Positions 1-7,900 of a stretch of DNA of 22,274 bases are shown here, piece by piece. Below the pieces are notes generated by a model that was not told the DNA's origin, did not search any database, and worked only from the letters and a program-made list of their open reading frames with translations. Each line of letters starts with the position of its first letter. Position 1 is the first letter of the stretch. The stretch spans positions 1 through 22,274 of the IMG/VR virus record IMGVR_UViG_3300032093_000929, one strand, 5' to 3'. A program made the translations under genes and the position numbers. This stretch comes from a virus.

Positions 1-1
1 T

Positions 2-1165
2 GGTGAATCAGTAGATGTACCTACAGACGGTGGTAGAAATGGAAGTAAAAAATCTAAAAATAATTTTTCTTCAAATATTGGTAACATAATTGGACAAGGT
101 TTCAGATATGTGTTCCCAACAGTTAGTGAAATATTAAAACGTGTATCTTTATTAGGTCCAGGTAGTAAATTTTATTCTAAACAAAGATTTAGTATTGTCG
201 ATTCGAGATTTCCAACAGAAGGAGGTTATAATAAACGAGCTAACAAGATTTTGAAGGGTTTGTTGGAAAACCCTGCAAGAATATTGTTTGTAGAACAAAC
301 TGCTTTAATTACTATTGTTGGTATAGCAAAATCAATCGAAAGAGGAACACTACCTAAAGATGAAGAAGCTATAAATACTGCAATTGCAGATTATAAGAAT
401 AGTGAAATATGGAAATACAGTGTACCGTATTTATTAGCGGGTACACTTGCCGATGTCTATCAGAGGATTATTAATTTAAGAAAAATTAGTTACGCTTCTT
501 GTAGAAGTAAAGCAGAAAAAAAATTAAATCCTAATGATCCTCTTTATGAAATAAAGAAAAAGGAAGTTGAAGTGGAAATTGAAGCGTGTAAAGATGAGGT
601 AGACTCATTTTTTGATAAAATTGATGCTTTTGGAAAAGACTTTACTAAATTTAAAAAAGAATTTGCCGACCTTAGTAATATAGATCAATGGGATCAATCA
701 AAAATAGAAAAATTTTGTGAAGAAGATTTAGCGGATAAACAAGAGGTTTTGAAAAATTTGAGGGTTAGTTTAACTAATTTAGATGATGAAATAAAAAATC
801 GATTTAATACAGATGACATTAAAAAAAGAGAATATATTGTTACTATAATTAATACTTTGAAGAACGTTATGCCTGCGTTACCTGAATTACCTACTCCAGA
901 AGAAGTAATTAGTCAATTAATGCCTAAAACGGAAATTAATGGTAAAAAAATAACCCCTTTAGATATACAAGGGTTAGAAACTAAATTAAACGCAGCATGT
1001 GCTGAATACTGGAACAAAAAAAGAGATGTTCAAGATCAAATAGTTGATCCAGATGATTATGAACAACCAATAGATACAATTAATGTTGACCCTGACACTA
1101 AAGAAAGTTTAGACGCAGATTTTGGTATGATAGAAGTAATTGTAGAACCAATAGAAATAGTTTAA
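2..1165 (+). CDS. Unknown phage protein, 5'-truncated by the window edge
   Basis: The frame is open from the first complete codon at base 2, and the GTG at 110 is only an internal valine. The real start therefore lies upstream of the window and at least 387 codons are present. I do not recognise the family. Visible features are a polar, Gly/Ser/Lys-rich stretch at the left edge and a moderately hydrophobic patch around VPYLLAGTLADVYQRI. A long highly charged helical region rich in Lys and Glu follows and may form coiled coil. The C-terminus is acidic and rich in Asp, Pro and Val. Four cysteines are scattered through the helical part. It lies 36 bp upstream of the gp26-like gene in a tail/baseplate cluster, so a virion or tail-assembly role is likely by context only. 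No catalytic motif was seen. Confidence 0.75.
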   Translation, partial: GESVDVPTDGGRNGSKKSKNNFSSNIGNIIGQGFRYVFPTVSEILKRVSLLGPGSKFYSKQRFSIVDSRFPTEGGYNKRANKILKGLLENPARILFVEQTALITIVGIAKSIERGTLPKDEEAINTAIADYKNSEIWKYSVPYLLAGTLADVYQRIINLRKISYASCRSKAEKKLNPNDPLYEIKKKEVEVEIEACKDEVDSFFDKIDAFGKDFTKFKKEFADLSNIDQWDQSKIEKFCEEDLADKQEVLKNLRVSLTNLDDEIKNRFNTDDIKKREYIVTIINTLKNVMPALPELPTPEEVISQLMPKTEINGKKITPLDIQGLETKLNAACAEYWNKKRDVQDQIVDPDDYEQPIDTINVDPDTKESLDADFGMIEVIVEPIEIV

Positions 1166-1183
1166 TATTTACTTTTAATAATA

Positions 1184-1191
1184 TATAAATA
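1184..1191 (+). promoter_or_regulatory. Possible T4-type late promoter element (TATAAATA)
   Basis: An exact TATAAATA, the -10 element of T4 late promoters, sits in the 36-bp gap 10 bases before the ATG of the gp26-like gene. The position is right for a late tail gene. However, the same octamer also occurs by chance inside coding regions at 7667 and 19879 in this A/T-rich sequence. The assignment is therefore tentative. Confidence 0.28.
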
Positions 1192-1201
1192 GTTTTATAA
1201 T

Positions 1202-1981
1202 ATGGAAAATTCAAATAATATTTTAGACCCAAATTATGTACCTGAAGATTACAAGGTACCTTATGATATAATAGAATTACCTTCACAAGGTTTATTATAC
1301 CCTAATAAAAAAGCGCAAGTTAAAGTAGAATATTTAACTGCATATGATGAGAATATTTTAACATCCCCAAACATTTTGGCGAATGGTAAAATTATAGATG
1401 TTCTTTTAGAAAGAAAAGTTAAAGATTTAGGTTTCGACCACAAACTTTTATTAGAAGGTGATAGAATGGCAATAATATTATTTTTAAGAGTGTCTGCATT
1501 TGGACCTATTTATCTACAACCAGTAATTGATCCAATAAGTAAAAAAATTGTGGAGGGTGAAGTTGATTTAACTCAATTACAAAATAAAAAATTACTTGTA
1601 AAACCAGACGAACAAGGGTTATTTGATTTCATTTTACCTACTTCTAAAAAGAATATAAAATTCAGATTTCTATCAGGAAAAGATGAAGAAGAAATTGACA
1701 TTTTAGATAATCAATTAATGGAAAGAAATAAAAATGAAATTTCTAATAGAACTACATTAAGGTTAGAAAGATTAATTATGGATATCGATGGTGAAAGAGA
1801 TAAAATAAAAATATCTAATTTACTAAAGGCATTACCTATTATGGATATTAGAAAATTAAATAAATATATTTCTGAAATCGAACCAGGAGTAGATTTCAAA
1901 ACTAGCGCTAGGACTCTGGGGGGAGAGTCCGTTACTACCTTTCTTAGAATCAATAAAAATTTATTTTGGCCTGACATCTAA
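1202..1981 (+). CDS. T4 gp26-like baseplate hub / tail-assembly protein
   Basis: This 259-aa protein resembles the T4_baseplate (gp26-like) family. Near the N-terminus it has an IELPSQGLLYP segment followed by a VEYLTAYDENIL segment. Next come a 'LLEGDRMAIILFLRVSAFG' core and a C-terminus ending in LFWPDI. Members of this family are small proteins needed for baseplate hub or tail-tube assembly. They are usually encoded a little upstream of the tape-measure gene, as here. The ATG at 1202 follows an A/T-rich 36-bp leader with no Shine-Dalgarno sequence. The last 30 codons overlap a second open frame shifted by +1, and codons 240-241 lie in a run of six Gs. A minority of ribosomes may therefore make a longer product of about 301 aa (see 1923-2108). 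Family assignment is by remembered sequence pattern, not by a search. Confidence 0.68.
   Translation: MENSNNILDPNYVPEDYKVPYDIIELPSQGLLYPNKKAQVKVEYLTAYDENILTSPNILANGKIIDVLLERKVKDLGFDHKLLLEGDRMAIILFLRVSAFGPIYLQPVIDPISKKIVEGEVDLTQLQNKKLLVKPDEQGLFDFILPTSKKNIKFRFLSGKDEEEIDILDNQLMERNKNEISNRTTLRLERLIMDIDGERDKIKISNLLKALPIMDIRKLNKYISEIEPGVDFKTSARTLGGESVTTFLRINKNLFWPDI
1911..1930 (+). promoter_or_regulatory. Hairpin with G6 loop: candidate programmed frameshift signal
   Basis: The bases read GGACTCT, then GGGGGG, then AGAGTCC. The two arms are perfect reverse complements of 7 bp, and the loop is the longest G run I noticed in the window. Both are unusual in such A/T-rich DNA. The element lies inside the region where the gp26-like frame and the overlapping +1 frame (open from 1893) are both readable. 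If the glycine tRNA on GGG at 1919-1921 slips forward one base, it re-pairs perfectly with GGG at 1920-1922. Reading then continues at GAG 1923 in the second frame. Confidence 0.55.
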
Positions 1982-2108
1982 CCATCAACAATATCTTTTA
2001 AAAGAAATATTGTTTTTGGTTGGTCGAGGTTTTACATATTCAGATATTCTGATTATGCCAACTTATATGCGTAAATTTTATATTGATTATTTAGTCCCTA
2101 AAGAGTAA
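1923..2108 (+). CDS. Frameshift extension of the gp26-like protein (tail-assembly chaperone 'T'-like, no own start)
   Basis: This open frame runs from 1893 to the stop at 2106-2108, in the +1 frame relative to the gp26-like gene. The coordinates start at the proposed shift point. The part beyond the gp26 stop contains YLLKEILFLVGRGFTYSDIL and then MPTYMRKFYIDYLVPKE. This reads as a genuine protein, with an amphipathic helix, a G-x-T/S-Y-x-(D/E)-I-x-x-MP turn and an aromatic/basic helix. It resembles the small proteins encoded next to gp26 in T4-like phages and the T domains of tail chaperones. No ATG, GTG or TTG codon precedes the core. The first TTG, at 2010, falls inside it. Translation as a fusion by +1 (or -2) frameshifting at 1918-1923 is therefore the most economical reading and would give about 301 aa. 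Alternatives are initiation at a rare codon, or a one-base error in the G run that splits a single gene. Confidence 0.55.
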   Translation, partial: ESPLLPFLESIKIYFGLTSNHQQYLLKEILFLVGRGFTYSDILIMPTYMRKFYIDYLVPKE

Positions 2109-2122
2109 AATAAAATACTCAT

Positions 2123-2137
2123 ATATTTATATAATAA
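2123..2137 (+). promoter_or_regulatory. Shared upstream motif, copy 1 (possible late promoter)
   Basis: The 15-mer ATATTTATATAATAA ends three bases before the ATG at 2141. It recurs identically at 4913-4927, in front of another structural gene, and with one base deleted at 15545-15558. It could be a phage late promoter or an A/T-rich translation leader. Low sequence complexity limits the confidence. Confidence 0.35.
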
Positions 2138-2140
2138 ATA

Positions 2141-2650
2141 ATGTATATGAATATAGATAAATATATAACTACAGTATCTAATCTTAATATGTTAATAGAG
2201 ACAATAACTAATAATGATATTGAAGATGTCCAGAATAGTATTAATGTCGCAAAAGAGAAAATAGATATGTTAGATGCTCAGATACAAAGTCGATTGGCTA
2301 CATCAAATGAGTCAAATGTTATACCCTACACTGATATTAGAATAGAATTTTTTGACACAATTAAAACTAACGTAAGAGAATCTGTAGAAAAATACGAAAT
2401 AGAACTTAGTGGGAGAGAAAATTTAAAGGTTGTTGGTTTTGATGCAATAGAAAAATTTATTGTTGTCCGTAAAAACCAATGGATTAAATCAGTTGCATTA
2501 AAAATATATTATAAAACAATTGGTACAAGAATAAAACAAACAGGAGAATATCAATTATTTTATAATGAAAGAGGGGACCTTTCTGGATACAATATGACAA
2601 GATCGGGTATTAAGGATGGTTTTAGATTTGAAATAATTTCACTTTCTTAG
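2141..2650 (+). CDS. Unknown phage protein in the tail cluster
   Basis: This 169-aa protein is not recognised. The N-terminal 50 or so residues are helical and polar, with heptad-like spacing of Ile, Leu and Met suggesting a short coiled coil. The C-terminal half alternates hydrophobic and polar residues (VALKIYYKTIGTRIK, then GEYQLFYNERGDLSGYNM) and looks like a small beta-rich fold. It has no cysteines, signal peptide or membrane segment. ATG codons at 2141 and 2147 are both possible starts. The first is chosen because it gives the longest frame directly after the ATATTTATATAATAA motif. Its place between the gp26-like gene and the tape-measure gene suggests a tail or baseplate assembly role, by context only. 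Confidence 0.72.
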   Translation: MYMNIDKYITTVSNLNMLIETITNNDIEDVQNSINVAKEKIDMLDAQIQSRLATSNESNVIPYTDIRIEFFDTIKTNVRESVEKYEIELSGRENLKVVGFDAIEKFIVVRKNQWIKSVALKIYYKTIGTRIKQTGEYQLFYNERGDLSGYNMTRSGIKDGFRFEIISLS

Positions 2651-2656
2651 ATAAAA

Positions 2657-2803
2657 ATGTTAGAAAATTTAGGAAATAATGTAAAAAAAATTGTTAATAA
2701 TTCAGTTCAAAAAACTGAAATTAATGAAATAGTAAAAATTTTTGAAAAAATAAAAAAAGATTTTGAAAAAATAAAAGAGGATTTTGAAAAAAATAAAAAG
2801 TAA
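2657..2803 (+). CDS. Small 48-aa coiled-coil peptide
   Basis: This short frame starts at ATG 2657, seven bases after the previous stop. Its TAA shares an A with the ATG of the tape-measure gene (TAATG), so the two are probably translationally coupled. The product starts MLENLGNNVKKIVNNSV and ends with three near-identical heptads, FEKIKKD, FEKIKED and FEKNKK. These predict a strongly charged amphipathic helix. It resembles no family I can name. A role in binding the tape measure, whose own N-terminus is also coiled coil, is conceivable. The neat fit between two genes supports it being translated. The strong Lys/Glu bias means chance cannot be fully excluded. Confidence 0.6.
   Translation: MLENLGNNVKKIVNNSVQKTEINEIVKIFEKIKKDFEKIKEDFEKNKK
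2741..2800 (+). repeat. 21-bp tandem repeat encoding heptads
   Basis: Two full copies and one shortened copy of a 21-bp unit, each starting TTTGAAAA, lie at 2741-2761, 2762-2782 and 2783-2800. They keep the reading frame of the 48-aa peptide and encode its three heptads, so they look like expansion within a coiled coil. Confidence 0.7.
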
Positions 2804-4761
2804 TGAGTTCACCTGCAACACAAGATGATATAGAAAAATTAAAGGAACAGATAAAGGATCTTAATGAAAGAATCGATGAGTTAACTGGAAACATGTCCAA
2901 ACTTAAAAAAGAAAGTGAAGAGTTTAATGGACGTATTGGGGATAGTAATGACTTATTAGGTGATGCAGTTCTGAAAGTGAGAGACATGGGTAAAGAATTT
3001 AGAAAATTTGCCACCGATACAAAAGCCCAATACCAATTAGCAGAAGGTTTAGCGGAAAAAAGTAAAGAAACTGCGGTAAATATTGGTATTTCTGTTGGTA
3101 GAAGTCAACAATTTACAAAAGAATTTAATAGGGCAACTGCTGAAGTTACTAAATTTGGTGGTTCAATGAACGATGTCGCGGGTATTATGGAAGAAATGAG
3201 TGATAAAAGTGGTAGGGCTAGAATTATTTCATCTGAAGAAGTAGGGAATATTTTTAAAATTTCAAAATCATTAGCACTTGATAAAGATTCAGTAGCTCAA
3301 ATGGCAGAACGTTTCGATTTAATGGGTGTGAGTTCAGAAAAATTTTATGAACATATAAATCAAATGACTATAGATAGTCAAAAATTAGGATTAAATTCTA
3401 AAAAAGTTGGTGAAGCTCTACAAAATAACTTTGAAACTATGTCTAATATGTCATTTAAAAATGGTGTCAAAGGTATGACCGAAATGGCAAAGTTAGCAGT
3501 CCAAATGAGAATGGATGTTCAGGATATGTTAACAATGGCAGGAAAATTCTACAACCCTGAAGATGCAATAAATGCAGCTGCCGAATTACAACTTTTAGGT
3601 GGTGATATTGCAGAGGCGTTTGGTGATCCTTTTGAGACTATGTATTTGGCTAGAAACAAACCAGAAGAATTAGCTAAAAAGGTTTCAAAAATGACTGAAA
3701 ATATGATTCAGTTTAATGAAGAAACAGGTGAGTATGAATTACCTGCAGAAGCAAGACAACAATTTGAAGCATTAGCAAAAACAATTGGTGGAACTGCAGA
3801 TGACTTAATTGATATGTCTAGACAGGCAGCTAAAATTAAAGACATCAAGATGAACGTTTCTGGAAATATCACCGATGAAGATATGAGGGAAGGTTTGGCT
3901 GGTATGGCTAAAATGAAAGATGGTAAATGGGTAGTAGATTTTAAAGGAGAACAATTAGATATTGGCGATATTGGTATGGATCAAGCTGCAGAAATTTTGG
4001 CAGCACCAAAAGATTCAGATGATGCTATAATGGATATTGCAATGAATTCAATGACTACCAATCAAATATTAACAAATATTTTAGCGGCAATGAAAACTGG
4101 TTATGTCGCAGAAAAAAATGTATATGAAATAAGTGAAGATATTCTTAGACCAAGTATGAGATCACTTACTGAGGGCGTTGAAGGTCAAGTTGAAAAAGTA
4201 ATACAAAAACTTCAAGATACTCCTATTGGGGATATTAGAAAATTAATGTTAGAACAAGGAAGGGCATTAGGTTTAGAATCTGGAGAAAAAATAAAACAAG
4301 TATTCGAAATAGATATGTCCGAAGAACTTATAGATTTAGTAGAAAAACTACCTAAACTTAAAATGGACCTTGATGAAATTTTAAATAAAGTTAGACTTGA
4401 TGGTGAATCAGTTGAAAAAACTGGTGAAGAACATAATGATTTTATGTTAAGGTCTTCAGGTGAAATTACGAGTTTTACTAATGAAGATGATATTATTGGT
4501 GCAAAAAAAGGTGGACCATTAGATAAATTAATGGATAAAAGTTTATCATCAAATAATATTGGTGGTGTACCCTCAAAAATAGAGTTTGGTACATTGGATA
4601 TATCAGGTAGAATTGAACTTGTTTCTCCAAATGGTTCTATTAGTAATATTGATATGGAATCATTAAAACCTATGATACAAAAAACAGTTATATCTCACTT
4701 AAATGGTACATTTAGAAATGGTGGAGTACCTTCAAGTAAAGAGTCAACAGATGTAATGTAA
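2803..4761 (+). CDS. Tail tape-measure-like protein (gp29 role)
   Basis: This 652-aa protein is largely alpha-helical and Met-rich. It begins with a coiled coil at about residues 7-45 (DDIEKLKEQIKDLNERIDEL). A long polar helical body follows, with repeated MAKLA, MAGKF and AAELQLL-type segments. A Gly/Ser-rich linker precedes a compact C-terminal beta/helix piece at about 600-640 (DISGRIELVSPNGSI). Tape-measure proteins span the tail tube and set its length. At about 1.5 angstrom per helical residue, 652 aa would span a little under 100 nm, close to T4 (gp29, 590 aa). No obvious transmembrane segment or peptidase motif is visible. Supporting context is the upstream gp26-like frameshift pair and the downstream baseplate tube, wedge and hub genes. 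The start overlaps the preceding stop as TAATG. The assignment rests on length, composition and gene order. Confidence 0.68.
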   Translation: MSSPATQDDIEKLKEQIKDLNERIDELTGNMSKLKKESEEFNGRIGDSNDLLGDAVLKVRDMGKEFRKFATDTKAQYQLAEGLAEKSKETAVNIGISVGRSQQFTKEFNRATAEVTKFGGSMNDVAGIMEEMSDKSGRARIISSEEVGNIFKISKSLALDKDSVAQMAERFDLMGVSSEKFYEHINQMTIDSQKLGLNSKKVGEALQNNFETMSNMSFKNGVKGMTEMAKLAVQMRMDVQDMLTMAGKFYNPEDAINAAAELQLLGGDIAEAFGDPFETMYLARNKPEELAKKVSKMTENMIQFNEETGEYELPAEARQQFEALAKTIGGTADDLIDMSRQAAKIKDIKMNVSGNITDEDMREGLAGMAKMKDGKWVVDFKGEQLDIGDIGMDQAAEILAAPKDSDDAIMDIAMNSMTTNQILTNILAAMKTGYVAEKNVYEISEDILRPSMRSLTEGVEGQVEKVIQKLQDTPIGDIRKLMLEQGRALGLESGEKIKQVFEIDMSEELIDLVEKLPKLKMDLDEILNKVRLDGESVEKTGEEHNDFMLRSSGEITSFTNEDDIIGAKKGGPLDKLMDKSLSSNNIGGVPSKIEFGTLDISGRIELVSPNGSISNIDMESLKPMIQKTVISHLNGTFRNGGVPSSKESTDVM

Positions 4762-4789
4762 ATTTTTTTAAAATATTTTAAAATCACTA

Positions 4790-4818
4790 TTGACTTTTTA
4801 AAATATAATTACTATTAT
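4790..4818 (+). promoter_or_regulatory. Promoter-like TTGACT-N17-TATTAT
   Basis: TTGACT at 4790-4795 is followed, after exactly 17 bases, by TATTAT at 4813-4818. It lies in the 179-bp non-coding gap after the tape-measure gene. The same TTGACT hexamer with the same 17-bp spacing occurs before the gp32-like gene (16578-16606). It would drive the baseplate genes from 4941. Distance to the ATG is about 120 bases, which leaves a long leader. Confidence 0.42.
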
Positions 4819-4844
4819 TACAAGGACCTGCAAATACTAGTAAA

Positions 4845-4883
4845 AATAATATTATATTAATAATAACAAATATAAATATTATT
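4845..4883 (+). other. A/T-only inverted repeat in the 4762-4940 gap
   Basis: The 179-bp gap between the tape-measure gene and the 1200-aa baseplate gene holds no open frame on either strand that I can support. Besides the promoter-like sequence it contains AATAATATT (4845-4853) facing AATATTATT (4875-4883). These could pair as a 9-bp A/U stem, extended by ATA/TAT, with a loop of roughly 15 bases. The stem has no G or C, so a stable RNA structure is doubtful. Confidence 0.3.
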
Positions 4884-4912
4884 ATTTAATTATCCAGAAT
4901 TTTATTGATCTA

Positions 4913-4927
4913 ATATTTATATAATAA
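4913..4927 (+). promoter_or_regulatory. Shared upstream motif, copy 2 (possible late promoter)
   Basis: ATATTTATATAATAA here is identical to the copy at 2123-2137 and ends 13 bases before the ATG of the 1200-aa baseplate gene. The octamer TATTTATA inside it is the reverse complement of the T4 late-promoter element. Whether it acts as a promoter is inference. Confidence 0.38.
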
Positions 4928-4940
4928 GAAAATATTATAT

Positions 4941-7900
4941 ATGGCAGGAATATTAGATTATAGTAAAGGTATATATTCTACACAAGGATTTAGAGATAGT
5001 CTATTGAATAGAAATTTACCTCCACCAGTTAATGAAACTTTAACTCAGGCAGGATTAGTTTCTAAATTACAAGATATAGGTACAGTAATAAGTGTGCCTG
5101 TTAATGGTGAGGCAAATGAAAATATACCTGTCCATTACGATGTAAATAAAAGATTATTCCCGTTAGGTAATTTTTATAGAGTTACACAGAATGTTAATTT
5201 AAACAGATATATTCCACAAGATGAAATATATGAAGTTTATGAATTAACTTACCCTATTAATTTAGGTTATCCATTACCTGAAGGTTTTGGTGAAAAAGTA
5301 AGAGATGATTATCCAATATCATATAATCAAGAACAATTTTTTTTAGTTAATAAAGGTGATCAAAAAGGTGTTAAATTTCCATTTAATGTAATTGATACAT
5401 ATAAATCATTAAATTTCCAAAAAGAAAGTTCATTAGGGTTAATAGGTGGTCAACAATTAGAAAAAACTATAATAGATAAAATCGCACAAGTTTCTGAAGA
5501 AGTTGGTAACTCTAATAAAAAAACAGGGTATATTACAGAACCAATTGATAATATTGTTGACAATTTCGTTAATAAATTAAGAGGTAATGATCAATTCTTC
5601 AATACTCTACCAAATAATGCAGTTGGGTGGAATGAATATAATAGTAGTGCAAAATCAGGTTCAGAATTATTAAAATCAGATTTAGATATACAAGAAGGTG
5701 TTGAACCTACTATGACCACTGAAGTAAGGATGAATACTTTATTAAGTAGGACTAGTACAACACAAGTATCATTTGCGTTTAACTTATTAAATAGAAATGA
5801 CTACAGACCATTATATGAAGATAGAAGATTAGAAGGTACATCAGACGCAGGTTTAAATGAGAGATACTATATAGGTAATGAGAAAAATACTAATAGAGGT
5901 AATAGAATAACTAAAAAATTTAATAGTGATGACTTTAATGGTGGGCCTGATACATCAGGAAACGCTAAAAGAACTACAATTGAGGGAGTAGGAGAACCTT
6001 TTGGTGAACCAAATAAATTTTTCTGGGCAACAGGTGGTGAACAAAATTTTAATGAAAAAACTTTATTATATAAAACACAACAATTAGTTGATAATAATCA
6101 AAATGATGTGTTTATTAATCAAACTAAAAAGTATTTTAAAGATAAAGAACAAGGTAGAATTATAAGTAGGGGTAATGCAATTAAAACTCTTGATTTAATA
6201 GATATAGATGGTAATGGTAATTTTTGTAGAGTTTGGACTGTTAATGATAGATATAGTTATGCAAACGCTATAAGAAATACAGGTTTATTTTTCTCACCTG
6301 ACAAAGACTTACAAGGTTTTTCAGTTACTAATGGTAAAGCGTCTCAAAGTGTATTGATGGATAATGGTATACCTAAGTACCATCCTGTATTATCAGATTC
6401 CTCAACTACTCGTAAAAAATTTATGTTATCCATAGAAAATTTGGCTTGGGCAGATAACTTAGCAGATTTACCATTGAGTGAAATTGGTCCTGGAGATATT
6501 TTAAATGGGAACAAAGGTAGAATAATGTGGTTTCCACCATATGAATTAACTTTTGATGAAAATACTAGTGCGAATTGGAATAAAAATGAATTTATAGGTA
6601 GAAGTGAACCTGTTTATACATATAATAATTCTAGTAGGTCAGGACAATTAGGTTTTAAAATAATTGTCGATCACCCTAGAGTTATAAATTGTTATAGAGG
6701 AAACTCTACAAACCTTACTGAAAGATTCTTTGCGGGTTGTGCTACACCTGAAGAGTTTTTAAGGGCATTAGAATGTTCAGTAACCCAAAGTGACTTAGAA
6801 GAAATAAAGAAGAAAATTTATGAAAAAAAACCTCAAAAAACTGTAGATGTTGAAAGTAAAGATGATGATGGTACAGTATTACTTGATCAGATAAAAGATT
6901 GTGATTCTAAAACTGAAAATTGTAAGGCAAAAAGAATACCAAATGAAGATAATTTAAATTCAATAGTATCAAAAATAAAAACATTTGTAGAAAAACAAAG
7001 TGGTAACACTAACCCAAAAGTTAAAATTACATTAAACGGATGGGTAGGAAAGGGTGCTACTGTAGATAAAAGCGGAGAACCAACAAGTGATAATGGTACA
7101 AAATTAAGTAAAGAATTTGCGGATAAAGTTAAAACAGAAATTGAATCTAAATTAAATTCTTCGGGTATTGACACAAAATTATTATCTAATATAAGTCCTA
7201 TTGTGACTAAAGGTAATATTGCGGCAAATACTGAAAATGAAAATGATTATAGGGTTCATGTAAAAATGGAAAATGATACCCAAAATTCTGATCAAACTAA
7301 ACCAAAAGACGAAGATAAAGGAGATGGTGCAGGTAGTTTTGATCCTGAAGATATTAGATTAGTAGATAATTTAATTATCGATGAGGGGGCATATTTTGAT
7401 TACATTGATGAAAATTACCCTAATTATTTTAAATATATTTCTGCAAAAATAAAATATTTCCATCCTGGATTTCATAGTATTACACCAGAAGGTTTTAATA
7501 GTAGACTAACTTTTTTAAATCAGTGTATGAAACAAGGTCCGAGTATATATGATAGAAAAACTTTAAAAGATGGAACTGAGGTTGGGGTTCAACCACAAAA
7601 CTTATCTTTTGGTAGACCACCAATTTGTATATTAAGAATAGGTGATTTTTTCCACACTAAAATTGTTATAAATAGTTTATCTATAACTTATGATGGACCT
7701 CAATGGGATCTTAACCCTGAAGGTATAGGGGTACAACCTATGATTGCTACAGTATCTTTAAGTATTGATTATATTGGCGGACATTCTTTAGTTGGACCAC
7801 TTAATAGATTACAAAACGCAGTTTCATTTAATTATTATGCGAATACAGAAATGTACGATGTTAGATCTGATAGTATCGATTCGTCTACAGGTAAAGTAGT

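Noticed and set aside
6887-7174. 95-aa open frame on the minus strand
   Set aside because: It is antisense to the OmpA-like segment. The composition is a Leu/Phe/Ser shadow of a Lys/Glu-rich gene.
7667-7674. TATAAATA late-promoter octamer
   Set aside because: It is internal to a coding region with no gene start nearby. Another copy at 19879-19886 is likewise intragenic, which shows the octamer arises by chance.
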